In this document: in pieces, positions 12,721 to 25,826 of the stretch
Numbering within the stretch: the first letter of the stretch is position 1
Layout: each line of letters opens with the position of its first letter
From: Caprimulgus europaeus
Lineage: Eukaryota; Chordata; Aves; Caprimulgiformes; Caprimulgidae
Length of the DNA stretch: 64,000 bases
Reading direction: 5' to 3'
Assembly: GCA_907165065.1 (NCBI GenBank)
Contig: OU015528.1
Span: 29,348,515-29,412,514, forward strand
The notes under the pieces: generated by a model
What the model saw: only the letters and a program-made list of their open reading frames with translations
Databases searched by the model: none
Told to the model about the DNA's origin: nothing
Program-made: the position numbers and the translations under genes

Positions 12721-14929
12721 GAAGAAATGGGGAATGGAAATAGTGCCAAAGCCACTTGATGCTAATATAAAGAAGATAGCCAAATAAGTCAAGTGTTTCC
12801 AGGCACTTCAGAACTGACAATAGGAAAAGAATACAGAGATAATTAAGAAAAGCATGCAGTTGTACATGTATGTGCACTGCTACACAAGGCATGATCATTC
12901 TTTTAATGAAAGGCTACAGATATTTTATATCAAACCATATTTGCCTCAACTATTATGAAAAAACTCTGAGGTTCCAGGGGAAGCAGCATTTTTAGCTAGA
13001 ACAAGCATTCATAACAGGCCATTGTTCTGCAACATCTTGCATTTCTGTGAGCGTATGCAACACAAAGAATAAGCAAACATTTCTTAGGACAATGAGAAGT
13101 CCCATCCTCAATACTGAAACTGTGTTATTTCTAAGGATTCATAGAATTCATTGAACATTGCCATTTCCAAGAGATAAATAGAGGCAGCTGCACTGAGTTT
13201 CTATTATAATGTATCTAGTAGCTGTGTTTTGCTTTGGCTGTTAAATATTTTTCACCATAAATGATTTTGGGAATGTTCTTTCTGGAAAACAGTAAGACAG
13301 CTATTAATTCAAAAGGCCCCGATTTTCAGTAAAGTGATTTTCTTTATAGCAACATTTCACCTGAAGTAAAATATATTAACCTTGCCACCTCTCTCCTCTT
13401 TCTCTTCATAAGCTTCAGGAAAATGTTCCCATGGAATATTTAAAACGGCTAAGTTTACTGTGGGCTCATTTCAGCTCACCTCCAAGGAAGAAATATTATC
13501 CTGGAAGTTCAGATGCATTCTGAGCACTAAATAGTAACAAGATTGGAGAAAAAAGAAATTTAGGTTAGTACCCTATTGTTCTCTCATTCTTTTCTATCAA
13601 GATGTGTAGAGACTGAAAGCTAATGGAGAGAGAATGTAGAACTGAAATGTTTCAAAGTAAGATGAAAAAGTTTAAATTAATCTTTATTTTCTGAGTGGAA
13701 AGCTATCCTCTCTGTGTGTTTAATGTCATCATTACAATTATTCTTTCCTTTAGACTGAATAATGAGCTGTCCCAAAGTAACTGCTTATGACTTATATGTA
13801 CTTTATATACCTTGCTAGTTTGGTCTCACTGCATATGATGTAAATGCAGTAGCTCTTGTTAAAGACTTTTTCCTTTAATGTTTTTCCCTTCTTTTCTCTT
13901 TTAGAAAAGCACTCAATAAAGAAGTTAGGTCATCAAGAGGTTGTCTTTTTCTTAGCATTAAGGAAGAATCAGACAGTCCTTATATGTTACAATTTAATTG
14001 TGATAATTTTGTACACAGTAAGAAGAAACCTTCCTCATTTTTGTCTTACAAATATATTAAGAAAATATGGTCAGCTCTGCATAATAAAGATTCAGTGGAC
14101 ACGAGGGCACATGCAGCTCATAATTCACATGTGCTTCCCTTTCACCATGAAGCCACTTGAAGGTTTTCATGTGTGCAATAAACCCATAACTCACTGGTTA
14201 TGATCTTCTGCTGAAAGCAAATATGCTATTACTTCTGAGACCTTTTAAATGTTAATTGTAGGGTTTGAAAAGATGTGTACAACAGTTCCCACAAAAAAAA
14301 AAAAATCATTTTTTTTTTAATGCTAGAAAATTATATGTGACTAGGTATTTAAAATGAGATTAACAGCTTTAAATTTAAATTTCCATTCCATTTCTTATAA
14401 AAACGTAACTTTTTTTTTTTCTTTTTGGTGTAACTTAACAGTAAAGAAAAAAAATAACATGGTAAATTCATTCTTTCTTAAAAATGAATTGAAATAAAAA
14501 AGGAAGCTTTATTAAGTGTACAAAGAATGATATTTATTACCCTCAGTGCAATCTCTGGAAGATAGAGGGCACTGTTACATTAATGAAAATATCATTTTAC
14601 AAATTGAACCATTTAGAATTTATTTTAATGTTAGGAACTAAAGCATCAGTATGTCATAGGATAGTGAAAGTTATGATGTAGCTGTTCCTGTCTGCAAACA
14701 GGTTGTTCAAACAAAATGTAAATGAAATCACATATGCCGTCTATTTATCTAGAATGAGTAAGAAATAAAAATCTCTATGTAGAGATTATTTATTATTATT
14801 ATTATTAAAAAATATTATTTCTTTGAGTAAGGTTTGATCTTTATGCTAGTAAATTCTATAGCTTTAAAACAGCTTAATAGTATTCTAACTTAATCCTTCG
14901 AACACATTTTGGAAAGGCTATTCAGCACG
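12721..14929. other. Unique AT-rich DNA with short simple repeats
   Basis: No gene recognised. It holds A/T homopolymer runs (near 14290 and 14410) and a short TTA microsatellite at about 14786-14806, next to a small palindrome (atctct/agagat, 14771-14786). An open frame of 115 codons at 13856-14203 has no recognisable domain. Confidence 0.55.
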
Positions 14930-15012
14930 ACTGGTAGATTGCAAAGTACCTTACATGCTAAGGAGAATGATCACTATTTTATGGATAGAGAAACTGAGTA
15001 ATTCTGCTTCTG
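14930..15012 (+). repeat. Possible ancient MIR/CORE-SINE or L2 fragment
   Basis: The sequence has 'caaagtaccttacatgct' followed by 'attttatggatagagaaact'. These are close to the MIR/L2 blocks 'aaagtgctttacatgc' and 'cattttacagatgaggaaact', in the same order. The spacing is shorter than in the consensus. Identity is moderate and the call relies on recall. Confidence 0.4.
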
Positions 15013-17541
15013 CTCTGCTGGCTTCATGAGCAAGAAGTATACTCATAGCAATGTCATAGTTCTTCATTCCTGTCAATCTATCCTCCCTCTGCTGCCCACA
15101 AGCAACAGCAATACTGGAAGAAGTGTAGCTTTATGCGGACTCTTTTCTTGGATGACCATGCTTTGTCCTATTCTCTGGACAACTGTGCAATTAAGAACTA
15201 CACTTTTAGGTCAGAAGACAGAGAGAAGGCAGCATTTGTGAGACTGTGACACAGGCAGAGAATAGTATGTTTTCTGGTTGGGTGAATTAAGATCACCTAA
15301 GAGACAAATCTGAAGACCACACTTGAAGCCCTTTGGAGTTGTCTACAAAAAATGTTTTGGGGTGGTATAGCCTCCTGAGGAGGGTCTGGGCTGGATCTCA
15401 GTAGGTGTTGTACTTTGCCACTGGCTACAAAGTTGTTTAGAACTACTCTGTGATACTTCACACTGCATTTATTACTTAGTTTCACTATAAAAGAATCCTC
15501 ATGCAGGCTGAGTTTTATTACTCCAGGAGTAAAGATGCTAGTGCACCTACATCTGCTGTAAGACAGAGAAGAAAAGTAATAACCTCTTTGGCATCATCTT
15601 GTGTCTTGTAGCTCATTCTTTTTTTATGTGTCTGTGTTTACTTGAAAATAATGAAACCGTACAGTAAACAAATTCTGAATATTTCAGTTCACTCCTTTAT
15701 GGAGGGAACTTGGTGACTTTAGTGGTTATCTCTGTCTAGAAACTCCCATGACAGTTGTCATGAATCTTACAGAACACATAAAATAATAAGAAACCACATT
15801 TTCCCAGCAAATCACATTAAATGTAGAACTAAAACTATTGCCTCGGATCTATCTTAATTAGAGCTTCCTAAGTGCTATATAACATACCTAGTATCAGTGA
15901 CTCTTTCTTATGTTGGAAAACAGTGACTGTGAGATTGGACATATTTACTTGTTGTTATTCTGTTGTTTGCAGATAGACTGGGGTTAAAGAGAAGTATCCA
16001 TCTTGTACAGTTTTTTATATTAAGTACTTAAATAAATGGGTATATATGTGTACTAGCTTGGTTGAAGGTGTTTGCTCTCCTCTAAAGCACAACTGATTAA
16101 GAATGCATCCATAAAGAAGAAATTAAGAGGACATAGTATTGATACCAAAATTGTTGTTTAAAAATGTGTCAGCTAACTAAAGATGGTGCTACATTTGAAA
16201 AATCATGCTATCAAAATTAATGAAATATGATCTAAAAAAATAAAAATCTGCTAATTCTTTGGTCCATTTCCTATTATTGTCTTAAAATAACCCTTTTCCC
16301 AAGACCTTTAGTTTCTCTGTATGCTGTTATGAACTTCTAGTGTCATTAGCCACAGTGTTGTCTTAAAACCAACTACAAGTGTTGGTCCCTGGTATCAAGC
16401 TACAGAGTTCACTCTTGCTGTTTCCACCTGAGACCATATTTTTCTCTGATCACCTTTTATAGAATCATTTCTGTGCTGCATATGAAAGTTATACTGGACA
16501 ATACTTGCTACAATTGTGTGTGAACTTGTATATATATTGAAGATAAGAGGACAAAAGGTAAATTTTAACTGAGATTTTAGAAAATTAAATATAATTTACC
16601 TTTGTCTGTCATTGTAAAAACAATGACTATGACTGTACTGTGAATAGAAACTTTGCTCTTGCCTAAAGATAGACTAGGATTAGGCATTAATAAACTTAAC
16701 CTTAGTTTAGAAAGATATTTAGAAATTAATACATTTTAAAATGTCATTCATATTTGATATGCACATTTTCAATGCAATGAATTTTTTTTTTATAGTTACA
16801 CAGACCATGTCAAAACTCGCTATTACAAAAAAAAAATCCAAGAATATGTCTAAAAAACAGTCTTGTAAATAATTGTGATATATAATGTCATTCTTTTAAT
16901 ATCAGCTCCTGGAGCTAGTGACTGATAGAAAATATTTTTTGGTATTTTGATCAAGTACAGGACAACATTTGTGTTAAAAGAGATAAACTAGAAAAACTCA
17001 AAAATCAAGTTAAATGAACTTTCAATATTCAAGCTGTTTTCCAAATGATATCAGATCTTGTAATATTGGGAATATGACTGTGATTTTGAAACACTTACTT
17101 ACTTTATATTTCTGTAGCTCCATGCAACAAATTACAGGTATATTTGATAAATATGTTTATTAAAGAGCTTTTAATGTTTAATTCATACAAGTGTCAATTA
17201 ATTCCAAAATTGCTAAAGGAAACATTTTCTTTACAGTATTTTTTATTCCAAGTATCAAATAATATTTTTTTTCTCTGTCTCTGTTTCTAAATGTCATTTC
17301 TCCAAATAAAAGATAATAAATTCCAGGTCAAGAAGAACATTTGAAAAATTTCATAACCTACACTAATGTTTTGTAACTCAGAATCCTGCTTAAGAAACAT
17401 TGAGAATTCTGCTAGAAGTAGGGAGAAAGACTAAAGAAGACTGATATGTTCTCATATCCTGGTAAACTGAAATGCTAGTCTCAAAAATTTGATCCAGCAA
17501 TTTTTTTCATGTCATATTTGTGGCATGTTTTCAAACTCATC
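15013..17541. other. Unique AT-rich DNA, nothing recognised
   Basis: No gene or repeat identified. The 15050-15480 portion is more complex in base composition than its neighbours but has no open frame above about 70 codons and no known motif. Confidence 0.55.
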
Positions 17542-17746
17542 GATATGAGGGTGGTGAGACACTGGAACAGGTTGCCCAAGGAAGTTGTGGATGTCTCCTC
17601 CCTGGAAGTGTTCAAGACCAGGCTGGATAAGTCTTTGAGCAACCTGGTCTAGTGGAAGGTGTCCCTGCTCACCACAGCAGGGTTGGAACTAGATGATCTT
17701 TAAGGTCCCTTCCAACCCTAACCATTCTATGATTCTATGATTCTAT
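17542..17746 (+). mobile_element. CR1 LINE 3' end, heavily 5'-truncated
   Basis: About 205 bases cover the last ORF2 codons ('MRVVRHWNRLPKEVVDVSSLEVFKTRLDKSLSNLV'-like) and the 3' UTR. The copy ends in two copies of the octamer ATTCTATG-type tail at 17728-17746. It closely follows the bird CR1 subgroup whose ORF2 ends in 'LSNLV', also seen at 55.1 kb. The abrupt start at about 17542 is normal 5' truncation. Confidence 0.93.
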
Positions 17747-20700
17747 ATATTTCAGCTCTACACTGCATGATGCTTTTTCCAAACATGAAAAACTGCAAGG
17801 CATCCTACTTTAACCATCTCACAAGTACAAGACTTTAAAATTTCCTTTTCAGAACTTCTGGACAAGACATGAAAGAAATATTCCTCAAGCAACAGTTTAA
17901 ATCTAATTCTAGTTTAAAAAACCCCCTGGAAGTAACTGAAGGAGCTAGATGTATCTGGTGTAGAGAGAGAATGAGGTGCCTTAGAACTAATTAGCTGTGT
18001 TACAGGCTGTGGAGGTGTGAGGAAACATTCTTTGTGTGGTTTGGAAGAATTATGTATATGAAGTGCAAGCCTTTGAAAAATAAGGCATTTTTATGACATT
18101 AATAGAAGCCACAGATATTTCTTGATATAAACTCAATGTAATTACAGTTTACAGCCTACAATTTCAAGTTTTGTTAAAAATCCAAACTTACCATTAGACA
18201 TACCTATTGATGGAGGCAAAGATTCACAGACTTTGTATGAACTGTATCATGAATTGGTTTCTTTTTTGCTTAGTGCTATGTATTTAAATAGACAAGGAAA
18301 AAAGACAGTTTAAATGCTCATGAGCTAAGTGGTCCTAAATGCTTTTATTTTTCTGAGTTTGATTCATACTAAGAAGACAGTCTTTTCACTTTAAGGTAAC
18401 CTGTCATAGCTGATACATCTTCTGGGACAGTCCCCTTGACTCACGTGCTCTATTCTGCTCCTGGCAAACCATAATAATGTCACATTCAGAAAGCCTCAAC
18501 TCTAGCACTGCAATTATCACTGTTTTTCTTTTCCAGTTCAGTTCACAGCTCTCTTAATCCAACTACTTGCGAAGACTTCTTCATGTTGCAGTATTTTCTT
18601 CCTTTTCCTTTCACATTGACAAGCTCCTTTCTTGTAAGCTGACTTTAACCAACAAAACAACAGACTTTGAGGAATTTTAATCATAAAGCAGAAGGAAGAA
18701 AAGCGAGATCTGCAATGTTCAAACTGTGGAAGAAGAAACATTCCTATGTTAAGAAGGACTAGATCTTATAAGTGGGAGTTTATGCATGAGAGACAAATGA
18801 TACTCAGATATCATTATCATGTTGTATCTTCTATGTACATGATTGGGTTGGTTTGTAGTGACTTGTTTGGGACAATTTTTTTACAGAAAATAAGAGAGTC
18901 CCAAAGAAAATGAAAGGATTATGACAAACTGCATATAATCACAGTTAACTCTTGAGAACGATATATTTCAGGTTATGTTTTTACTGAATGAGGGTTTCTT
19001 CTTTCTCTCTAGAACTGCAGACTGTTGAGAGGCTAAGAATTTAACATCTGCTTTCCTCGCACAAACCCTGCCAGCCCCATACTTCTGACATCCTGTTTCT
19101 TTGACAAGCAATAGGGATAATAGGGAAATTTTTCAATTCATATTTTCTGAAAATTGAATATGAAAAAGACATAAATAAAATATCCCAAATTTTACTACAT
19201 TATTCATTTTAAGGCAAAGTGAGATTGGAAAGTGATTTCACATCTTTCAGTTAGCAGAACTACCCGTATAATTTCTTAAAGACTGAAATACTACCCACTT
19301 TATCTTTTCTACCCATAATGCAGTTCGTTTCACAAGCAAAAGCATTACAGATTGTCTGTGCATCTAGTTATTTGCTTTGAAATGTTTCTGAGCATTAATT
19401 AGTGCTTCTGTCAACATATTCATCTGTACCATCAAAAAACATGCAAACCACCCACATGTGTTCTATTGCCCTAGCTTCAGGAAGGTTTGGATTTGAACAA
19501 TATAATGAGGTGCTCTTGAAAAGTATTTCAATTACATGAGTTTTCTCCTGTTTCATTTGTAAAGAATAATCTGGGAATTACTTTTTTTTTTTTTTTTTAA
19601 TTCCCTACAGGCATATTCTGCAAACTATATGAGTGAATATCTACTGTAAAAATCCCATAAAATAATTTATTCTCTATATATTTTTCTTGTGACACTTTTA
19701 AAGAGATACCTGTAGTAATAAAACAGTTGAAAGAATGAAAGTGTACAGACGTAATTTCATAATGGGATGATAAACAGGCATTTATAAGTACTCAAAAGTA
19801 TAGAATGATTACTAAATGAAACCTGACAAATTTCAAAATTTTGCTATTGAAATGACCAAATCCAGCAGAACCGTATAAAGCAAAGACAGTACAATGACAG
19901 CCCAGTGTTGACTAAATTTTCCATCTTTAGAATATGTTACTGAATTTTCTAAAAGAGGTTCAACAAACTGTTATATGAAATAAATAAATTACATTTTATT
20001 TTTACATAAAGAATGGGAAAATGCATTGTTAGAAGACTTGCATTTCTATTTTTATTGAGTCCTGAATTTTGCTGACAGTTCTTGTTCTGTATTTCCTTCA
20101 TCATCACAGCTTCATGTTGATATGACTGCTCTCTCTTATGAGAGCTAGCATAGCCTGTGGCAGAGTTGTTCCCACTCAGCTGCCCTGAAGAGCTGTGCAG
20201 TGACAGATGTGTGACAAAACTGTGGCGCCTTCTCTGAACACCTGAATGTCACATCCCAAGAGAAAGACGTCAGGCACATCCTTTAGCATGTGCAATGTCA
20301 CAAGTGAGAGATAAGGTGAGACTGTATCTCCCATTTTAACGGACAATATCTTCACCAAAAAGTGGGTGTCAGGTCAGCTCAAGATAAGCATGAAGGGAGG
20401 CAGGAGTCTCTAGGAAACATTATAGATCTCAATAGAATTTCCAGTCAGATTAAATATCTCTGAAGAAAGGAAGGAAATACAAGCTTTTTTTATGGTACTG
20501 CTATTCTCTCCATTGCTTTTTGAAAGAACCAGATTTTATTTTTTTGCATAATTTTCTGATTTTGGGAGATGTATTTATCTTTCGAAATACTCCTCTTTCT
20601 TATCTCATCACCTTTACCCTTTTATAACTCTCCTTTGTCCTTTTCTTCTTTTACTATTTTAAGAAAATAATGATGAAAGAGTAGAAAAAGGAAGAAGTAA

Positions 20701-23056
20701 GTAGAAGAAATCATTTTTCCTAGTCTTGGCATCTCTTCCCCTATTTTTACAATGGAGTTCTAAACTATAATGATTTTGGAAAAAAAAAAAAAATATTTGG
20801 ACCATCTCTAATAATAATTTATGGTAGCTTTCTTCAGATACAAAGATGATATTGGCCAAAGCTGTTGCTACTGTTCTCTGTAATCCAGAATCAAATCACA
20901 CTACAGTGCTTCTGTCAGGACACAAACACAGAATACCAGCTTTCTCACCAGTCATCCATGGATTCTTCTTTTTCACTCCTGGATGAAGTGATTTCCAGCT
21001 CCATCATAACATTTTCTTCTCACTGTTATGTCCCCTTTCCATCCTTTCTTACACAACATCCATTGCTTGCTGAAAACACATCATCTCTCGTTCACTCTCA
21101 TTTGTTTGTTTATTTTTCTCTTCTCCACCTTTTTTTTTTTTTCTTTTAAGTGCAGCAGCTCTCTTCCCACCACAAATCCCTAAGTAACTATGTAGACCCA
21201 AGGTGAGTCTATATTCCCTGTGCTCACATGGCACACACACTGGCCTCAGAAACCCTTAGAATTAAATACTAGCATTCCATGGGAATCACGATTGGAATGC
21301 TGTGATGCATAAGGTACAACATTTTGAGATTTTGGCTTCAGTTTTTTTCAATATATTCCTTGTCATCATAGCTGAGCTGACCACTGAATTACATAGGGTT
21401 GTTCCTTCCCTAAGCTCTGGATCATTTTAAACTGCAGAATAATGAGGAATGCATAATAAATACATGACGGATTTGAATTTCATGCAGATTCATGATAAAG
21501 CAGTAGAAAAGTTGAGGATTTGCAAAACTTGGACTGTGATGTCTAGCCATTGACTAGTTATTCATATTTATAAGTACTGTGTCTAATAAACTTTGGCAAG
21601 TCAGATTTGGGAATTATTTGATATAGTAATTAGGAATTTCAATTTGCATATATTTTGGTCCCATGGTGGTTTAATAGGACCCTCACATTACATGAATGTG
21701 TATGTGAATCAAAGTGTTCATAAATAAACCTGCAAGCTTTTGAGCCGAGTGAGAGCTTTATAAAAGTTAATATAGGAATTTTGTTATATTTAATCAAATT
21801 GCAATAAATGCTTGCTTCTTTGCAAACTTTCTTTCCGACAAAGATACTGTCCCTTTCCATCTTCAGATAATAAAGGTTCGATTTAAAAAGTGTTGTGTAA
21901 GGAAATTTAGAGTTCCATACAAGTTTCAAAAATCTGATACTTCAAGTTGATTTATAGTTATTGCCTATTCCTAATTTTAATTCCCTTTTTGTCTTTTATA
22001 TTGGATTAGACAGTGAAAACACTCCCATTATTTAAGTATACACACATGTATCTCCAAAACTAAAGAGGTAAATGAATAGTTTGCTTTATAATAATTTTAT
22101 TTTCAGCCTAATGAAGGCAGCTGCAATTCTCAAAAACATACAGACATCTAAAATCAACCGGATTTCCACAAATGTGAGGAGACTGAGTGCCTGTGAAAAT
22201 GTAAAGCTAAGTGACTAATGAGACAAATTAGGTCATGACAGACTCTTTAAAGTACTTAAATTAATCACAATCTTCAATACAGATCACAAATAGAGGTCTG
22301 AGACAACAGGGCTAAGTATTAAAGAGCATATTCATTCCTCCTGAGAGAATAGGTTGGATATATTTTAGGATCATCACCTTTTGTGTCAAATACATCGGAG
22401 GTGAGCAAGAAAAACAACTACCTCAATTTTAACCATGACAAAGGCAGGCAGTACTGCAGAAGGTTGATTACATCAACACTGATTGCAGGAATGTTGATGG
22501 GAACTGTGTTGTGCTGTGTGGACTGCTACAGATAATAAGATGTCTGGTTTTGCTTTTGACATTTTAAGGACACTCTAAGAACTACTGAGGATTAGAGAGG
22601 ATTTACATGGGAATGGGGGAATCCTAACAATTTCTGTGAGAACTTAAGTATCAGATGCACTGGCCAGACAGATAATTTTAAAACGAAATACTAAAATAAT
22701 TTTTGCATCCTATTGGTTTGTACATTCTCCTAGCCTTTGGGAAAGCTTACTCTTAACTACTATGATATACAATGCAGGTTTATTTGCTGGAATACTTTAC
22801 TCTGAAATCTTGTTCCCTCTAGCAGTGTTATCCCCACTACCAGTGTTTATCCAAAAGGGCAGAAGGAAGTATGTTATGTGCTTGGCTGGTTGCAGCAGAA
22901 GGGCATTACATCCCTGGATATATTCCCTTATTCTCTGCCCTAGCCTTAGACTATCTTGCTCAGGTCAGGGTGAAATAATGTCATGTATCATCACAAGCAG
23001 GTCACAAGAAGCTAAAACTTTTGTTTCCAAGCTCCACATCTTTCCTTTTCGTCTCC
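17747..23056. other. Unique AT-rich DNA, no gene recognised
   Basis: More than 5 kb without a recognisable gene or element. It contains homopolymer runs (T run at about 19582-19598, A run near 20780, T run near 21131). A slightly GC-richer patch lies at about 20140-20400. Open frames reach only about 100 codons (22762-23064) and match no family I know. Confidence 0.55.
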
Positions 23057-23486
23057 TGTTGTAGATCACTAAGAGATGTTGTACAATCAGAGGCTTTAGC
23101 AGAAGCAGCGAGGGTATTGAAATGGCTCAGGCCGCAGCTTAGGCCCTTGACATAAGTCAGGGTAAATTAACAGAAGTCTCCAGGATACTTACTTGCCCTT
23201 GAGAACTTTAGACAAACAACTTTAACTAAGCTGGGAAAAAGAAGGGAGGTGGCAACCGCAAGGTAAGGAGTATGCTGTTGACATCCTTGGGACGTGAAGA
23301 GAGCAATACCACCTGTTATAACAAAGAGAAAGTTCCCAGGAAAATTAATAAACCAATCAGTGTGGGTCTTTGAGAATATGCATGAACTTGATTGACCACT
23401 GTATATGGCGAGCACTTATGTAATCAATGGACGGAAGCCTACTGATCACTCATATTGAGCGTCCAGGTTTTCCCTCCGTCGCGACA
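23057..23486 (+). mobile_element. Solo LTR, class II (ERVK-like) endogenous retrovirus fossil
   Basis: A 430 bp block begins TGTTG and ends CGACA. It is flanked by gtctcc (23051-23056) and atctcc (23487-23492), a six-base duplication with one difference. Six bases is typical of class II (alpha/beta-like) retroviral integration. A TATA-like 'tgtatat' lies near 23400, and the segment after it has the layout of an R/U5 region. No coding interior or second LTR is seen next to it, so it is a solo LTR fossil. The family assignment is inferred from the duplication length and general look. Confidence 0.7.
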
Positions 23487-23614
23487 ATCTCCTGTATCAT
23501 TTTCAGGGCATAGACACGTGAAACAGCTACTTGTACAGGAGTCAAAACCTGTGGACTGCATAAACTAAGGGGACTTTAATTCCTGCAGCATCATAATGTT
23601 GCAATCTTATACCC
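23487..23614. other. Spacer between two LTRs, possibly ERVL-linked
   Basis: These 128 bases separate the class II LTR from the ERVL LTR. They could be host DNA or a fragment of ERVL interior adjoining the LTR on the minus strand. I cannot decide from sequence alone. Confidence 0.35.
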
Positions 23615-24219
23615 TGTTTTGATAGTTTCACTGGGCTATACCTTGGCCAGTGGCCAACATAGCCGTTCACCCACCTCCCCCTCACCCCCAGGGGATAGCA
23701 GAGAGGATTGGGGGGAAAGGATAAGGGGGCTTGTAGGTTGAGATAAGAGATATTCCAATAGTAGTGATAATGATAACAGAAATAAAATATATAAATGAAT
23801 GATACCCAGTGCAACTGCTCACCACCCACCAACTAAGCCTGGCCCGTTCCCAGATAACAATCCAGGAGCAGCAACAATGCTGAACCAAAACCCCAATCCC
23901 AAAGAAATGACAGCGAGAGAATCATCCCCCTTTCTGGTCAGCCCCGGATAATATACTAAACATGACATGATATGATATGGAATATTTAATTAGCACATCC
24001 AAATGCCAGTTTTGGGTTTTGCTATTCACTACACTTCTCCTTCCCAGTCCTAATGCAGCTGTGAACCAGCCAAACACGGTGGCCTTGAGCTCTAGCAGTA
24101 ACTAATAACACCAGTACTGTTATCAACTCTCTTCTTGTAATAAGTCTGAACTGAAACTAAAATACAGTTATTCTAATTACTAAGAAGAAAATTAACTCTA
24201 TCCTAGAAAAAACAGGACA
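23615..24219 (-). mobile_element. ERVL-type LTR fossil (common avian family)
   Basis: The complement begins TGTCCTG and then 'gatagagttaattttcttc', the recognisable start of the widespread avian ERVL LTR. The conserved 'atattccatatcatatca' block follows (plus strand about 23960-23985). Further on come 'tggtgagcagttgcactggg', 'cttatctcaacctacaagc' and a purine-rich segment, before it ends in ...CA. About 605 bp. No clear flanking duplication is visible and no partner LTR was found, so it is a solo or partial relic, more diverged than the LTR at 24408. Confidence 0.85.
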
Positions 24220-24407
24220 TCAGTATAATAGAATACCTTAGAAAAATGGTGGAAAATATTAAGACTTTTACTTAAGTGCCATTTCATTATTTAAATGTCC
24301 TCTTTTAAAGCAACTTCTTCCTCTGTCCTTGTTACTCTAATGGCAGAAATTCACTGGCACAATGTAGCAAATCCTCTGTGGATTTTCTGTCATTCCTACA
24401 GTACTAT
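24220..24407. other. Host spacer between LTR fossils
   Basis: Short AT-rich stretch. Its last five bases (actat, 24403-24407) are the left target duplication of the next LTR. Confidence 0.6.
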
Positions 24408-24978
24408 TGTATTGGGTTTGCGTGGCAAGGTTTTGGTAGCAGTGGAGGGGGGCACAGGGGTGGCTTCTGTGAGAGAAGCTGCCAGAAGCTCCCCCTGTGT
24501 CCAACCCAACACAGCCAACGCCAGCAGGCTACAAGAACGGACCCGCCACTGGCCGCTGGCCACGGCCTAGCCAATCAGTAATGCCTCTGTGATAACATAA
24601 TTAAGAAAAAAAAAAGGAAGAGAGAAAAGAAAAAAAGCTGCACACTTTGCAGCTAGAGAGAGGAGTGAGAAGATGTAAGAGAAAACAACTCTACAGACAC
24701 CAAGGTCGGGGAAGAAGGAGGGGGGAGGAGGTACTCCAGGCACTGGAGCAGAGATTCCCCTGCAGCCTGTGGTGAAGACCATGGTGAGGCAGGCTGTCCC
24801 CTTGCAGTCCATGGAGGTCCATGGTGGAGCAGATGACCACCTGAGTGATCTCTCTCTGTCCTTATCTCCACCCACGAGCTTTTCTTTATAATTTTCTCCC
24901 TCTGCCCATTTGAGGAGGGGGAGTGATAGAGTGGGCTTTGGTGGGCATCCGGCCTCTAGTCAGGGTTAACCCACCACA
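24408..24978 (+). mobile_element. Solo LTR fossil with perfect 5-bp target duplication
   Basis: A 571 bp block starts TGTATTGGG and ends CCACCACA. It is bounded by identical actat repeats at 24403-24407 and 24979-24983. It is GC-rich against AT-rich flanks and contains the recognisable avian LTR stretches 'aacaactctacagacaccaa', 'gagcagattcccctgcagcc'-like and 'gagggggagtgatagag'. A TATA-like segment lies near 24594-24604. No interior is present. Orientation follows the recalled family. The exact duplication and good preservation suggest a relatively young insertion. I cannot fix the family name (ERVL-like or class I) without a search. Confidence 0.88.
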
Positions 24979-25740
24979 ACTATTCACCCAAATAAGAGAG
25001 ACTTGAAATTTTTCTGTCCACTTGCACATTGCAAAGATTAAGAAACTGTAGAATTTTGCTAGAATGAGAAGATCTGATTCAAATCTTGTCAACCTCTTGC
25101 CAGGTTTGGACAGTTCTCTATCACCAAGTCTTTATTCCAGATGAGAATACGTCACTGAGAAGGTGAATTTCACAAGCCTTAAGGGTGGCCTAAAACTTTT
25201 TACTGTGAACAAAGAGAGAGCCTGGTTTGTTCTTTGCTATCAGTGGAACATAATTCTTTACAAATACCCTGAAGTACATTACGTTTTTTGTTTCATCTTA
25301 GGTGAGTTTACTTCATTACAAGCAAATTCTTTTCAGACAATTTCCTCCCCATTCATTTCTCAGTGTGACTCACAGTTTCTTTGTGTTTCTTTTAATAAGT
25401 TGAATCGATAACAAAAAAACCCCACCCTAATTTATTTCTTTCTTTCCTTCTTGAAGGACTGTACAGGACATAGTGTGTTGCAGAAATCAGGTGAAGAGCT
25501 TTAATTCCAGTGAAGCCTAGAACAGCTTATTGTGATTTTGATAAATGAGATTAATTTAGTATCTCCTTTTCAGATGTCCTTCAGATGTTTTCTTAGTACT
25601 AAAGAGAAGAGACAGACAAAATAATATATAAAAGTTCTACATAAACAGTGATGAGGATTATGGTTAAACTAAAATGTGATTATTGACTCCATATGGTAAT
25701 GCATTTGGGGCACCAAGAAACGCCTTGAAGTTTGTATCAC

Positions 25741-25826
25741 TCCTGCTGATTTTCCTGCTGCCACCTCTTCCGGTGTTGCTGCCCAGCTGGTGGTGCCCAC
25801 CACCATCACTGGTGCCCAGCTGCCGT
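25741..25826. other. Isolated GC-rich patch
   Basis: About 85 bases rich in CTGCTG, GGTG and GCCCA steps within AT-rich DNA, including a GGTGGT/ACCACC inverted repeat around a four-base loop near 25789-25804. No promoter, CpG cluster or known repeat is evident. It could be the remnant of a GC-rich retroelement or a short low-complexity expansion. Confidence 0.4.

Noticed and set aside
13856-14203. 115-codon open frame, plus strand
   Set aside because: No known family, and it would begin at a non-ATG codon. Noncoding composition.
23542-24875. Short open frames within the LTR cluster
   Set aside because: They fall in GC-rich LTR sequence, which does not encode proteins.
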